A stretch of DNA of 64,000 nucleotides, from NCBI GenBank assembly GCA_963784175.1, contig CAWAQJ010000014.1, positions 1-64,000 on the forward strand. Direction: 5' to 3'. The notes beneath the pieces were generated by a model. It was not told where the DNA came from. It did no database searches and saw nothing but the letters and a program-made list of their open reading frames with translations. The DNA is from JAIBJN01 sp963784175 (GTDB lineage: Bacteria; Actinomycetota; Thermoleophilia; Gaiellales; Gaiellaceae). Position numbers and translations under genes: made by a program. Position 1 is the first letter of the stretch. Each line of letters opens with the position of its first letter. Below, piece by piece: positions 12,072 through 21,535 of the stretch.

Positions 12072-12773
12072 TTACCCGCCGAGTCGGTCGGCCATGATCT
12101 CGGCCAGTCGCTCGGTCTCGTCGGCCGGGAACGGTGTCAGGAAGCTGAAGGTCAGCAGGCTTCCGATCGTCCGCCCCTCCTCCAGGCCGATGAACTCCAC
12201 GTACGCCGAGGCCGCCTGCCCCTCGACGTCGAGCGGGATCTCGACGCGGAGCGCAGCGCTCCGCTGAGCCCCCACATCGGAAAGCGCGACCTCGCTTGCC
12301 GAGGCCTCACCGACCTCGATCTCGACGTCGTTCTCCTCTTCGGCCATCGCCTCCGCGAAGACGTCCCCGAAGCATGCGGCGAGCTCGTCGCTCTGAAGCA
12401 CGTCGCGGCCGCCTTCGAATGCCTGTTGTGCCTCTTCCTCGGTCCGGTAGACGCTCGCCGTGGAGCTCACCCACGCGTCGTCGGTCTCGAAGGTGCCGCT
12501 TTCCGCGTGTCCGGTGACCGTCAACTCGGAGAGATCCGGCTGGATGTCCTCGAAGCACGGGGCCTCGCTGACGTCCTCGCCCTCCTCACCGTCGTCATCC
12601 CCCGATTCCGTCCATCCGGACGGGAAGTCCGCCAGGGTCAGCAGCGCAGCGTCTGCCTGTCGCTGATCTTCGTCCTCGATGACCGTCTGCGCCTCGCTGC
12701 CGCCCGAGCCGCCGCCGCCACAGCCCACGACCAGCACGCTGCAGACCATCACGAAGACCGCAAGTCGGAGCAC
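12072..12773 (-). CDS. secreted lipoprotein of unknown function
   Basis: This encodes a 233-residue protein with a lipoprotein signal (hydrophobic residues 2-17, lipobox VVGC), then a Gly/Ser linker and an acidic globular domain rich in Glu and Asp (DDDGEEGEDVSEAPCFEDI). I recognise no family. Alternating beta-like segments and four later Cys suggest an extracytoplasmic sensor or binding domain. It lies on the opposite strand between coxD and coxE, converging on coxD with 5 bases between stops. The GTG start has no ribosome site but has TACGAT 8 bases upstream, so a leaderless message is likely. A link to CO oxidation is suggested only by position. Confidence 0.8.
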   Translation of the reverse strand: MLRLAVFVMVCSVLVVGCGGGGSGGSEAQTVIEDEDQRQADAALLTLADFPSGWTESGDDDGEEGEDVSEAPCFEDIQPDLSELTVTGHAESGTFETDDAWVSSTASVYRTEEEAQQAFEGGRDVLQSDELAACFGDVFAEAMAEEENDVEIEVGEASASEVALSDVGAQRSAALRVEIPLDVEGQAASAYVEFIGLEEGRTIGSLLTFSFLTPFPADETERLAEIMADRLGG

Positions 12774-12780
12774 GGCTTCG

Positions 12781-12787
12781 TATCGTA
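12781..12787. promoter_or_regulatory. candidate bidirectional -10 element
   Basis: The 7-mer TATCGTA reads TATCGT on the plus strand and TACGAT on the minus strand, so it satisfies TANNNT in both directions. The minus copy is 8 bases from the lipoprotein GTG at 12773. The plus copy is 31 bases before the coxE ATG at 12818; GACAAT at 12806-12811 is an alternative box for coxE. Confidence 0.35.
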
Positions 12788-12817
12788 TGGCGCGAGCTCC
12801 GTTGCGACAATGAGACG

Positions 12818-13874
12818 ATGACCCTGGAGCCTCCTGCCGGCGACTCCGTCGAAACGCTCGTCCGTTTCGGGCGTGCCCTGCGCGGCGCCGGCCTACCCGT
12901 GGGTCCCGACCGCGTCGCCTCGCTCTCGCAGGCGGCGGCGCTCCTCCAGCCCGGCGAGCTCTACTGGGCCGGGCGGGCGACGCTGCTCTCGCGGCCCGAG
13001 CAGATCGAGATCTACGACGCGATCTTCAGCATGTTCTTCGGGCCGCCGCAGCCGTCACAGGGGCCGCCGATCCGCATCCGCGTGCAGGTGGAAGCCGAGG
13101 CGGACGTCGGGCTCGCAAGCCCTGTCGAGATGCTGCGGGAGAAGAGCTTCTCGCGCTGCTCGCGGGAGGAGCTCTCGCAGCTCGCCGAGCTGATGAGCCG
13201 CATCGACGTCGCCGTGCCTCGGCGGCGGACGCGGCGGCGGGAGCCGGCGCGCGGGCGGGTCGCCCGACCTCCGCAAGACGATCCGCCGCTCGTTCCGCAC
13301 CGGCGGCGAGCCGCTCGAGCGCGCCTGGCGCCGCCGGCGGAAGCGGTCTCGGCGGCTGATCCTGCTTCTCGACGTCTCGGGCTCGATGGACGCCTACTCG
13401 CGTGCGCTCGTCATGTTCGCGCACGCGGCGCTGCGCTCCGACCGGCGCTGGGAGGCGTTCTGCTTCGGCACCCGGCTCACGCGCGTCACGCGCCAGCTCG
13501 AGGGCTCCGACGCCGACGAGGCGCTCTCGCGGGCCGCGACCGAAGTGGTCGACTGGGACGGCGGCACGCGCATCGGCGAGTCCCTCAAGCGCTTCCTCGA
13601 CGAGTACGGCCACGGCGGCCTCGCACGCGGCGCGGTGGTCGTCATCTGCTCCGACGGGCTCGAGGTCGGCGACCCCGATCTCCTGGCCGAGCAGATGGCC
13701 CGCCTCTCGCGGCTCGCCTACCGCGTCGTCTGGCTCAACCCGCTCAAGGAAGACCCGGCGTACGAGCCGCTCGCGCGCGGCATGCGCGCCGCCCTCCCCC
13801 ACGTCGACCAGTTCTGGAGCGGCCACAGCCTGGCCAGCCTGGAAGACGTGGCCGCCGCTCTCTCCCGCTGGTAG
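12818..13874 (+). CDS. coxE: VWA-domain protein CoxE
   Basis: This protein of about 351 residues has an N-terminal helical region and a C-terminal von Willebrand A domain. The metal-ion-dependent adhesion site DVSGSMD lies near residue 185, preceded by a very basic linker (RRRTRRREPARG, then RKTIRRSFRTGG), as in CoxE proteins. CoxE works with the ATPase CoxD to mature CO dehydrogenase. One extra base in the linker near 13255 breaks the frame (1057 bases, 3n+1). The stop abuts the convergent PEP carboxylase stop. Confidence 0.9.
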
Positions 13875-16341
13875 CTAGCCGGTGTTGCGCAGGGCCGCCG
13901 CGATCCCCGCGATCGAGCGGAGGAGCGGCCTCTTGACCTCCTCGTCGCCGGTCTCGCGCCAGCGGCGGAGGAGCTCGACCTGGATGGCGTTCATCGGGTC
14001 GACGTAGGGATTGCGCAGGTGGATGGAGCGCTGGACGACCGGGTGGCGGTCGAGGAGCTCCTGCGCCTCGACGATCTCCTTCACCGCCTCGACCGTCTGC
14101 TCGTGCTCCGCGCGGATGGTCTCGTAGAGGCTCGCGTCCTCCACGAGATCGAGATAGCCGGCCGCGATCTCGAGGCTCGACTTGGCCAGCGTCATCTCCA
14201 GGTTCTCGACGAGCGAGCGGAAGAAGGCCCAGCCGCGATAGAGGCGGCGCAGCTCGCCGAGGTCGGCGCCGGCGAACGCGGTGCCGCAGCCGTACCAGGC
14301 CGGAAGGATGCAGCGGTTCTGCGTCCAGGCGAAGACCCACGGAATGGCCCGGAGCGAGCTGAGCAGCTCGCCGCCTTCAGGCCGGCGCGCCGGCCGCGAG
14401 CCGATCTCGAAGAGCGTCGAGCTCCTCGATCGGCGTGAATTGCCGGAAGAACCCCTCGAAGCGCTCGTCCTCCCACACGAGCCCGCGGTAGGCGGCAAAC
14501 GCGTCCGCCGAGAGCGCCTCCATGGTCTGCTGGGCGCCCTCGGGAGGCCGCGAGCCGGCGACCTCGGGGAAGGCGGCGAGGAGGGTCGCCGCCAGCGCCG
14601 CCTCCAGGTTCCGGTACGCGAGCCCGGGCAGCCCGTACTTGAAGGAGACGGTCTCGCCCTGCTCGGTGAGCTTGAGGCGCCCTGGCGGATGACCCGCGGG
14701 CTGGGCGAGGATCGCGGCGTGCGTGGGGCCTCCCCCGCGCCCCGTGCTCCCGCCGCGGCCGTGGAAGATCGTCAGCTCGATGTCACGCTCGCCCGCGAGG
14801 GCGGCAAGGCGCTCCTGTGCGCGGAAGATCTCCCACTGAGCCGTCAGGTAGCCGCCGTCCTTGCCCGAGTCGGAGTAGCCGACCATGACCTCGAGGCGCC
14901 GGCCGCGCCGCTCGATCAGCTCGGCGAAGCGGGGCTCGTCCAACAGCGACTCGACGATGGCGGGCGCCTCGCCGAGGTCGCGGATCGTCTCGAAGAGCGG
15001 CACCGGCGAGATCTGCGCGCCGGCCTCCCCGGCGAGGTCGACAGCGGCCAGAACGTCCTCTGCCGACTCCGTCCCGGAGACGATCACGGTGTCCACCGCG
15101 CGCTCACCCAACCGGCCTTGCGCATCCGCGACCGCTCCGAGCGCCTCTCCCACGCGAGGTGAACGCTCGGCGAGCTCGGCTGCATGGAAGCGGACGTCGA
15201 GCTTCGCCACGTGGAACCCGAACAGCTCGACCCGGCGGCGAAGGTCGGCGAGACGCCCGTCGGCGATCCGTTCGCCCTCGTTCGCACGCAGGCTCCGGTC
15301 GACCACGTCGAGGTCTGCCTGCAGCTCCTCCGCGCGCACATAGGCGTCGTTGCCGAGCCGCCACCAGACGAAGGAGAGCTTGCGGCGATACGGCTCGTCG
15401 CGGTTCTGCTCGCCGATCTGCTCGGCGTAGGCCGGGAGCTCCCGCTCGTCGCGCGCGATCGACTCGAGGAGCTCGTCGGAGACGGCGACGAGCGTCGTCG
15501 TCAGCCCGAGCGCAGCTGCCAGCTCGCGCACCTCGGCGCGGTAGGTCGCCAGAGCCAGCGTTCGGCCCCGCGCCAGCGCCTCGCGGACGGTCTCCGCGCC
15601 CGCGTTCGGGTTTCCGTCCATGTCGCCGCCGATCCAGGTCCCGAACGAGAGCGGCAGCGGCGCGCCCGGCACCGCCTCCCGATACGCGGCGACCAGCTCC
15701 TCGGCCGCCTCCAGAAGGGACTGCTCGAAGAACCAGAGGCCGTGGCGGATCTCGTCCACGACGCGCGGCCGCTGCGGGCGCACTTCGTCGGTCTGCCAGA
15801 GGACGGTGATCTCCTCGGCGGCACGCTCCTCGACCCGCTCGCCGTCGTCGAGCTCGGCGAGCAGCGCTCCGAGACGCGCCTGCGAGCGAAGGATCGTGCG
15901 GCGCGTGGCCTCCGTCGGATGCGCCGTGATGACGAGCTCGAGCGAGACGTTCGCGGCCGCTACGGCGAGAGCCTCGTCGTCCACGCCGGCTTCCCGCAGA
16001 CGGCCGATGGCGTCGGGCAGCGACTCGCGCGGCGCGCCGTCCCCGCGCGCGACGTCGCGGCGGCGGCGGATGCGGTGATGCTGCTCGGCGATGTTGGCGA
16101 GCTGGAAGTAGAGCGTGAAGGCGCGGAGGATCTTCGTCTGCTGCTCGAGGTCGAGCCCGCCGACGGCACGCGCGAGCTCGGCGCGCACGTCGGGGTCGCC
16201 CGTCTCGCGGGCCCGGCGGGAGATGTGGCGGATCTCCTCCTCGCGCGCCAGGAGATCTTCCCCCTCCTGCTCGACCATCACGCGCCCGAGCAGGTCGCCG
16301 AGCAGGCGGACGTCTCTACGGAGTGGCGCGTCGGTCGCCAT
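13875..16341 (-). CDS. ppc: phosphoenolpyruvate carboxylase
   Basis: The enzyme makes oxaloacetate from phosphoenolpyruvate and bicarbonate, refilling the citrate cycle. Family motifs are complete: AHPTEATRRT near residue 142, GYSDSGKDGG near 487 and FHGRGGSTGRGGGP near 527. The C-terminus keeps the Asn-Thr-Gly end (LRNTG) typical of the family. Corrected length is about 821 residues, within the short bacterial class. One extra T near 14418 breaks the frame inside the conserved block EIGSRPARR (2467 bases, 3n+1). The ATG at 16341 lacks a ribosome site and has TAATCT 8 bases upstream. Confidence 0.95.
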
Positions 16342-16349
16342 GACCTGAC

Positions 16350-16355
16350 AGATTA
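16350..16355 (-). promoter_or_regulatory. candidate -10 box (leaderless) for ppc
   Basis: On the minus strand this reads TAATCT, 8 bases before the ppc ATG (16341). It lies in the 20-base gap to the divergent amidohydrolase gene. No Shine-Dalgarno precedes ppc. Confidence 0.4.
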
Positions 16356-16361
16356 CGGCCC

Positions 16362-17693
16362 GTGAGGACGCTGTTTTCGAACGCCTACGTCGTCGTCATG
16401 GACGACGCGGGCACCGAAGTGGACGGCGCGTGGATCCTGGTCGAGGACGGGTTCGTGGTCGAGATCGGAGACGGCCCACCGCCCTTCGCCGAGCACTTCG
16501 AGAACCTCGCCGGCGCGCTGGTCACGCCCGGGCTCGTCAACACGCACCACCACCTCTACCAGACCCTCACGCGCACCCGTGCGCAGGAAGCCGACCTCTT
16601 CACCTGGCTGAAGACGCTCTATCCGCTGTGGGGCCGGGTCGACGCCGACGCCGAGTACGCGGCGGCTCGCACCGGACTGGCCGAGCTCGTGCTCGGCGGC
16701 TGCACCACGGTCTTCGACCACCACTACGTCTTCCCGCCCGGGAAGACGGGCCTCGTCGAGGCGGAGATCGAGGCGGCGCGGGAGCTCGGCGTCCGCATCG
16801 TCGCCTCGCGCGGCTCGATGGATGTGGGCGAGTCCGAAGGCGGGCTCCCGCCGGACGACCTCGTCGAGGACATGGATGCCGTGCTGGCCGACACCGAGGG
16901 GCTGTACGCGCTCCACGAGGAGGGCCCCGGCGCCTGGACGCAGATCGCCGTCGCGCCGTGCTCGCCGTTCTCCGTCTCGAAGCGCCTGATGACCGAGTCG
17001 GCGGCGCTGGCGCGCAAGCTCGACCTGCGCCTGCACACCCACCTGGCCGAGACGATCGAGGAGGAGGAGTACTGCAAGGGCCTCTTCGGCTGCCGGCCGG
17101 TCGAGTACCTCGAGCAGCTCGGGTGGCTGGCGAGCGACGTCTGGTGCGCGCACTGCGTCCATCTCTCCCCGGCCGACGTGCAGGCGTTCGGCTCGGCAGG
17201 GACGGGCGTCGCGCACTGCCCGACGTCGAACCTCCGGCTCGGCGCCGGCGTGGCGCCGGTGCGCGCGATGATCGAGGCCGGGGTGCCGGTGGGCCTGGGC
17301 GTGGACGGCTCCGCCTCGAACGAGCGCAGCGACCTCGTCGCCGACGTGAAGCAGGCACTGCTCGTCGCCCGTGGACGCGGCGGCCCCGACGCCATGACCG
17401 TGCGCGAGGCGCTCTGGCTCGGCACGCGCGGCGGCGCACAGGTGCTCGGTCGCAAGGATCTCGGCTCACTCGAGCCCGGCAAGTGTGCCGACTTCGCCGT
17501 CTGGAACATGGACGGGCTCCAGTTCGGCGGCGCCGACGATCCCGTTGCGGCGCTCATCCTCTCCGGCCCGCACCGCGCCGAGCGCGTCTACGTGGGCGGC
17601 GAGGCAGCCGTTCTCGAGGGGCAGCTCGCGCGAGCGGACGAGCGCGAGATCGCGGCCGCGCATCGCGTGCAGGCCGCTCGGTTTCTGGGCTAG
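16362..17693 (+). CDS. 8-oxoguanine deaminase-like amidohydrolase
   Basis: This 443-residue metal-dependent deaminase belongs to the cytosine deaminase/TrzN-AtzB group. Metal ligands are NTHHH near residue 61, HTHLAE near 225 and the Asp in VDGSASNE near 315. The motif LYQTLTRTRAQEADLFTWL after the first His pair is typical of 8-oxoguanine deaminases, which turn 8-oxoguanine to urate. That fits the hydroxyisourate hydrolase, decarboxylase and urate oxidase 2-4 kb downstream. The GTG start lies 20 bases from the divergent ppc. The last 4 bases overlap the convergent small gene. A chlorohydrolase or other aminohydrolase on a related ring cannot be ruled out. Confidence 0.8.
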   Translation: MRTLFSNAYVVVMDDAGTEVDGAWILVEDGFVVEIGDGPPPFAEHFENLAGALVTPGLVNTHHHLYQTLTRTRAQEADLFTWLKTLYPLWGRVDADAEYAAARTGLAELVLGGCTTVFDHHYVFPPGKTGLVEAEIEAARELGVRIVASRGSMDVGESEGGLPPDDLVEDMDAVLADTEGLYALHEEGPGAWTQIAVAPCSPFSVSKRLMTESAALARKLDLRLHTHLAETIEEEEYCKGLFGCRPVEYLEQLGWLASDVWCAHCVHLSPADVQAFGSAGTGVAHCPTSNLRLGAGVAPVRAMIEAGVPVGLGVDGSASNERSDLVADVKQALLVARGRGGPDAMTVREALWLGTRGGAQVLGRKDLGSLEPGKCADFAVWNMDGLQFGGADDPVAALILSGPHRAERVYVGGEAAVLEGQLARADEREIAAAHRVQAARFLG

Positions 17694-17953
17694 GAGGCCT
17701 GGGGCTCGGAGCCCGCGTCGGGCGTCACGTCGCCCTCGGCCGGAACGGTCTCGTCGGACGGGTCGGATGCGACGGTTTCCTCGCCCTCGCCCGCCTCGGG
17801 AGCGCCATCCACAACCGCGTCCGGATCCAGACCTTGGGCGGCCGCCAGCTTCCGCGCTTCCTTCTTCTCCGCCTTGCGCTCGCGCTTTTCCTGCAGCCGG
17901 CGCTCGCGCGCCATCTTCGCCATCGTTGTCTGTCGCTTGGAGCTCGACCCCAT
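17690..17953 (-). CDS. small basic-to-acidic charged protein, unknown
   Basis: This encodes 87 residues of strongly biased composition. Residues 1-38 are very basic and helical (MARERRLQEKRERKAEKK). Residues 45-87 are acidic with Glu, Asp, Ser and Pro and probably disordered. No domain is recognised. The start ATG at 17953 has GGGAAGGA about 8 bases upstream. The basic half could bind nucleic acid or ribosomes; this is a guess. Confidence 0.7.
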   Translation of the reverse strand: MGSSSKRQTTMAKMARERRLQEKRERKAEKKEARKLAAAQGLDPDAVVDGAPEAGEGEETVASDPSDETVPAEGDVTPDAGSEPQAS

Positions 17954-17974
17954 CCGCAGATCCTTCCCTAGGAG

Positions 17975-17997
17975 GCCCCCGTGACGTGTCTCGGGGC
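17975..17997 (-). terminator. weak hairpin downstream of the aminotransferase
   Basis: GCCCC (17975-17979) pairs with GGGGC (17993-17997), with a further G-C pair inside after a one-base bulge. It lies after the aminotransferase stop on the minus strand and before the small charged-protein gene. No U-tract. Confidence 0.3.
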
Positions 17998-18034
17998 ATA
18001 CAGGGTACCCGCGACGCCGGATCGGCCGGTTTTC

Positions 18035-19324
18035 TCAGGCGGCCGCGGGCTCGCGTACGGCGCGCAGAGAAGCGTCCATGATCTCGACCGCGAGGTCGAT
18101 CTCCTGCTCCGTCACCGTCAGCGGCGGGGCGATGCGGAAGCAGTTCGCATGCGCCTGGGAACGGACGATGTTCATGGAGAGGCCGCGCTCGTAGCACTCC
18201 CGTGTGACCGCGGCGCCGAGCGCGTCGGCGGGCGCCCGGGTCTCGCGATCCTCGACCAGCTCGAGCCCGACGAGGAGCCCGCGGCCGCGGACGTCGCCGA
18301 TCGGCTCGTGCTGCGCCTGGAGCTCCCGCAGCCTGGCGAGCATGTACTCGCCGCGGGCTGCGGAGCGCTCGACCAGACCCTCCTCCGCGATCACGTCGAG
18401 CACCGCGAGGCCGGCCGAGGCGGGCAGCGGATCGGAGACATGCGAGGTGACGTGGAGGAAGCCCTTGTCGTAGCAGTCCTGCTCGATCGCGCTCGACGTG
18501 ATCGTCGCCGCTAGCGGCAGGCCCCCGCCGAGCGTCTTCGAGACGCCGACGAGGTCGGGCACCACGCCGTCGTGCTCGAAGCCGAACATCGTCCCGAGGC
18601 GCCCAAAGCCCGTCTGGGCCTCGTCCATCAGGAGCAGCATCCCGCGCTCGTCGAGCAGCTCGCGCACCCGGCGGAAGTAGCCGTCGGGCGGGACGATGAT
18701 GCCGCCGGCCGAGAGCACGGGCTCGACCACGAGCGCGCAGAGCGCACCGACCGACTGCTGGTCGACGAGCTCGAAGCCGACCTCCAGGCACGTGCAGTCG
18801 CAGGCACCGTCGCAGTGGCGCACCGGGCAGCGGTAGGCGTACGGCGCCGGGATGGCAAACGACCCCGGCAGCACGGGGCCGTAGCCCGCGTGCGCCATCG
18901 AGAAGTTGACGGACGCGATCCCTGAGAGGAGCCCGTGGAAGCTGCGCGTGAGGCCGACGACCTCCCACCGGCCGGTGTGCATCTTGGCCATCTTCAGCGC
19001 GACCTCGTTCGCCTCCGTCCCCGTGTTGAGGAGCAGCACACGGTCGAGCGGGTCCGGGAAGAGCCCGACCAGCCGCTCGCCGAGCGCGAGGACTGGCTCG
19101 GAGAGCATCCACGAGTTCAGATGGACGACCTCGTCGAGCGCGGAGCGCACCGCCGCTGCGATGCGCGGGTGGTTGTGCCCGAGGGTGGAGCAGATCTGGC
19201 CCGACGTGAAGTCCAGGATCCGCTTGCCGGAGGCGGTCTCGACCCACGCTCCCTCGGCGCGCGCGATCGGCTCCGGGGCGAATGACCCCGCGTAGCGGAT
19301 CAGGAACCGCTCGCGCTCGTCCAC
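18035..19324 (-). CDS. class III PLP-dependent aminotransferase
   Basis: This 429-residue fold-type I enzyme has NTGTEANEVALKMAK near residue 100 (phosphate binding), LLLMDEAQTGFGR near 230 and the PLP lysine in VSKTLGGG near 264. A Cys-rich insert (CPVRHCDGACDCTC, near 165) is unusual and could bind a metal. The closest groups are 2,2-dialkylglycine decarboxylases and omega-aminotransferases. It sits between purine-catabolism genes but on the other strand, so glyoxylate or ureidoglycine-related transamination is an attractive but unproven role. The GTG start has no ribosome site and TATTCT exactly 6 bases upstream. Confidence 0.88.
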   Translation of the reverse strand: MDERERFLIRYAGSFAPEPIARAEGAWVETASGKRILDFTSGQICSTLGHNHPRIAAAVRSALDEVVHLNSWMLSEPVLALGERLVGLFPDPLDRVLLLNTGTEANEVALKMAKMHTGRWEVVGLTRSFHGLLSGIASVNFSMAHAGYGPVLPGSFAIPAPYAYRCPVRHCDGACDCTCLEVGFELVDQQSVGALCALVVEPVLSAGGIIVPPDGYFRRVRELLDERGMLLLMDEAQTGFGRLGTMFGFEHDGVVPDLVGVSKTLGGGLPLAATITSSAIEQDCYDKGFLHVTSHVSDPLPASAGLAVLDVIAEEGLVERSAARGEYMLARLRELQAQHEPIGDVRGRGLLVGLELVEDRETRAPADALGAAVTRECYERGLSMNIVRSQAHANCFRIAPPLTVTEQEIDLAVEIMDASLRAVREPAAA

Positions 19325-19330
19325 CGGCCA

Positions 19331-19336
19331 AGAATA
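19331..19336 (-). promoter_or_regulatory. candidate -10 box (leaderless) for the aminotransferase
   Basis: On the minus strand this reads TATTCT with a 6-base gap to the GTG at 19324. It lies in the 14-base space before the divergent hydroxyisourate hydrolase ATG. Confidence 0.45.
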
Positions 19337-19338
19337 CG

Positions 19339-19641
19339 ATGCCCGCGAACGTGAGCATCTCCACGCACGTCCTGGACACCGAGCGCGGCGAGCCCGCCCG
19401 CGGAGTCACGGTCGAGCTCTTCCGCGGCGCCGACCTCGTCGCCACGGGCGAGACCGACGACGACGGGCGCATCGCGGACCTCGCCGGCGACGACCTCGGC
19501 CCGGGGGCCTACCGCCTCGTCTTCCATCCGAGCTCGCCGTTCTTCCGGCGGGTCGAGGTCGAGGTCGTTCTCGGGCCCGGCCACTACCACGTCCCCCTCC
19601 TCCTCGCCCCCTACTCGTGCGCGATCTACCGCGGAAGCTGA
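19339..19641 (+). CDS. uraH: 5-hydroxyisourate hydrolase (transthyretin-like)
   Basis: This intact 100-residue protein hydrolyses 5-hydroxyisourate, the product of urate oxidase, to OHCU. The N-terminal ISTHVLD block and the C-terminal YRGS tetrapeptide are the two signatures that separate this enzyme from transthyretin. The ATG at 19339 gives the usual length. Its end overlaps the possible GTG of the OHCU decarboxylase, so the two are an operon with urate oxidase. Confidence 0.95.
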   Translation: MPANVSISTHVLDTERGEPARGVTVELFRGADLVATGETDDDGRIADLAGDDLGPGAYRLVFHPSSPFFRRVEVEVVLGPGHYHVPLLLAPYSCAIYRGS

Positions 19642-19643
19642 CC

Positions 19644-20060
19644 GTGCAGGAGCTGGCCGACCTCTTCCAGGCCCGCAGCCGCTTCGTCGAGGCGCTGGCC
19701 GAGGTGGAGGACCCGCTCGGCAGCGCGCGCGAGGTGCTTGCCGGGCTGCCCGAGGAGCAGCGCGTCGAGGCGCTCGCGCATCACCCGCGGATCGGCGAGC
19801 GCAAGCTGGCCGGGCGCTCCGCCGCCGAGCAGGGTGCGCCGGCCGAGGAGGATCCCGAGGTCATGGCCGAGCTCGCCGAGCTGAACGCCGCCTACGAGGA
19901 GCGCTTCGGGTTCCGCTTCGTCGTCTTCGTCAACCGCCGCCCGCGCGCCGAGATCGTCCCCGTGCTGCGCGAGCGGCTCGAGCGCACGCGCGCAGAGGAG
20001 CTCGAGACCGGCTGCGACGAGCTCGTCGCGATCGCCGTGGACCGATGGCAGAGCTCCTGA
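19644..20060 (+). CDS. uraD: OHCU decarboxylase
   Basis: This is 2-oxo-4-hydroxy-4-carboxy-5-ureidoimidazoline decarboxylase, which gives S-allantoin. The catalytic block HPRIGERK is near residue 50, followed by the typical helix ELAELNAAYEERFGF. I prefer GTG 19644 (138 residues), which follows the uraH stop by 2 bases. An upstream in-frame GTG at 19617 would add 9 residues and overlap uraH by 25 bases. The end overlaps the urate oxidase start by 16 bases. Confidence 0.92.
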   Translation: MQELADLFQARSRFVEALAEVEDPLGSAREVLAGLPEEQRVEALAHHPRIGERKLAGRSAAEQGAPAEEDPEVMAELAELNAAYEERFGFRFVVFVNRRPRAEIVPVLRERLERTRAEELETGCDELVAIAVDRWQSS

Positions 20061-20851
20061 GGATCGGCTACGGCAAGGAGGCCGTGTCCGTCTACCGGAC
20101 GGACGGCGTCAGCACGCTGTTCGCCGCCGAGGTCGGGATGACCGCGCGGGGCGAGGCGTTCGTCCCCTCCTACACGGAGGGCGACAACACGGTCGTCGTG
20201 GCCACGGACTCGATGAAGAACTTCATCCACATGACGGCGCTCGAGTACGAGGAGGCCTCGCTCGAAGGCTTCCTCGAGGTGCTCGCCCGCCGCTTCATGG
20301 ACTTGTACGAGCAGGCCGCGCGGATCGAGCTGAACGGGCGCGAGGTGCCGTTCGCGCGGCGCTCCGAGCAGTCCTTCCAGAGCGTCCGCGGCGACTACGC
20401 CGTTGCCGAGCTTGCGCTCGACCGCGACGGGACGCTCGAGCACCGCTGCGGCCGCGAGGGGCTCAGGCTCATGAAGCTCACCGGCAGCTCCTTCGAGGGC
20501 TTCGTCCGGGACGAGTACACCACGCTCCCGGAGTCCCGCGACCGTCCCCTCTTCGTCCACCTGGACGTCCACTGGCGCAACGCCGACTTCGGCTCGCGCG
20601 CAGACAGCGAGTCGATACGCGACTCCCTGACGGCGACGTTTGCAGCCTTCGACTCGGCATCGATTCAGGAGCTCGTGCACGAGATGGGCGTCAAGGTGCT
20701 CGATGCATTTCCCGAGGTTGCGGAGATCTCGTTCGATGGTCAGAACAGGCTCTGGGACACCGCGCAGGTGTCCGAGGCGGACGAGCGTGTGCGCGTCTAC
20801 ACCGACCCACGGCCTCCGTACGGGCACATCGAGCTGACCCTCGGACGGTGA
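20045..20851 (+). CDS. uox: urate oxidase (uricase)
   Basis: This intact 268-residue cofactor-free oxidase turns urate and O2 into 5-hydroxyisourate. The first T-fold block has SYTEGDNTVVVATDSMKN (residues about 39-56), which carries the catalytic Thr/Asp segment. The second T-fold is in the C-terminal half, ending in PPYGHIELTLGR. It starts inside the end of uraD and its stop overlaps the next GTG (GTGA). Together with uraH, uraD and the upstream deaminase it gives a route from 8-oxoguanine or urate to allantoin. No allantoinase was recognised, though the dihydropyrimidinase at 28039-29454 is a relative. Confidence 0.95.
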   Translation: MAELLRIGYGKEAVSVYRTDGVSTLFAAEVGMTARGEAFVPSYTEGDNTVVVATDSMKNFIHMTALEYEEASLEGFLEVLARRFMDLYEQAARIELNGREVPFARRSEQSFQSVRGDYAVAELALDRDGTLEHRCGREGLRLMKLTGSSFEGFVRDEYTTLPESRDRPLFVHLDVHWRNADFGSRADSESIRDSLTATFAAFDSASIQELVHEMGVKVLDAFPEVAEISFDGQNRLWDTAQVSEADERVRVYTDPRPPYGHIELTLGR

Positions 20852-21535
20852 TCGTCCCAGGCCGGTTCAACGGCCCGCCGGACTCCGGGAACGGCGGCTA
20901 CACCTGCGGGCTCGTCGCCGGGCTCCTCGGCGGCGTAGCCGAGGTGACGCTGCGCCTGCCGCCGCCGCTCGACCGCGAGCTGGAGGTCGTGCGCGACGAC
21001 GGGCGCGTGGAGATCCGCGACGGCGAGAGGCTCGTCGCGGAGGCGAAGCCGGTCGAGGTGCAGGTGGACGTCCCGGCGCCCGTGTCCGTCGAGGAAGCCG
21101 AGCGCGCGTCTGCGCGCTACGCCGGCTTCGAGCACCACGCCTACAACACCTGTTACGTCTGCGGGCCGAACCGGGAGGACGGGCTGCGCGTCTACGCCGG
21201 CCCGGTCGAGGGCCAGGGACGGGATCGTCGCCTCGCCCTGGACGCCGCCCGAGGACGTCGGGCCGGAGCTCGTCTGGGCCGCGCTCGACTGCCCGAGCGG
21301 CTGGGCGGTGGACGACTTCCAGCGCGAGGGCGTCCTCCTCGGCCGCATGGCGACCGAGATCGACCGGCTGCCGACACCCGGCGAGCCGCACGTCGTGATC
21401 GGCTGGCGCGTCGGCGAGGAGGGGCGCAAGCGCTTCGCCGGCTCCGCTCTGCTCACCGCTGACGGCGAGGTGCTCGCGCGCTCGCGCTCGACCTGGATCG
21501 TGCCTACGGGAACAGATCCCGCTCAGGCGGCATGA
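20848..21535 (+). CDS. hotdog-fold thioesterase-like protein
   Basis: This is a protein of about 228 residues with an N-terminal block RFNGPPDSGNGGYTCGLVA, typical of acyl-CoA thioesterase-like proteins of the double-hotdog type. A Cys pair (NTCYVCGPNRE, near residue 110) is also common in this group. One extra base near 21220 breaks the frame, after which the second half continues (DCPSGWAVDDF; ARSRSTWIV). The GTG start overlaps the uricase stop by 4 bases (GTGA), so it is the last gene of the purine operon. The C-terminus overlaps the convergent cofE by 32 bases. The role in purine breakdown is unknown. Confidence 0.75.

Noticed and set aside
15184..16365. 393-codon plus-strand frame opposite ppc
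   Set aside because: The minus strand holds complete PEP carboxylase motifs; the plus frame has none.
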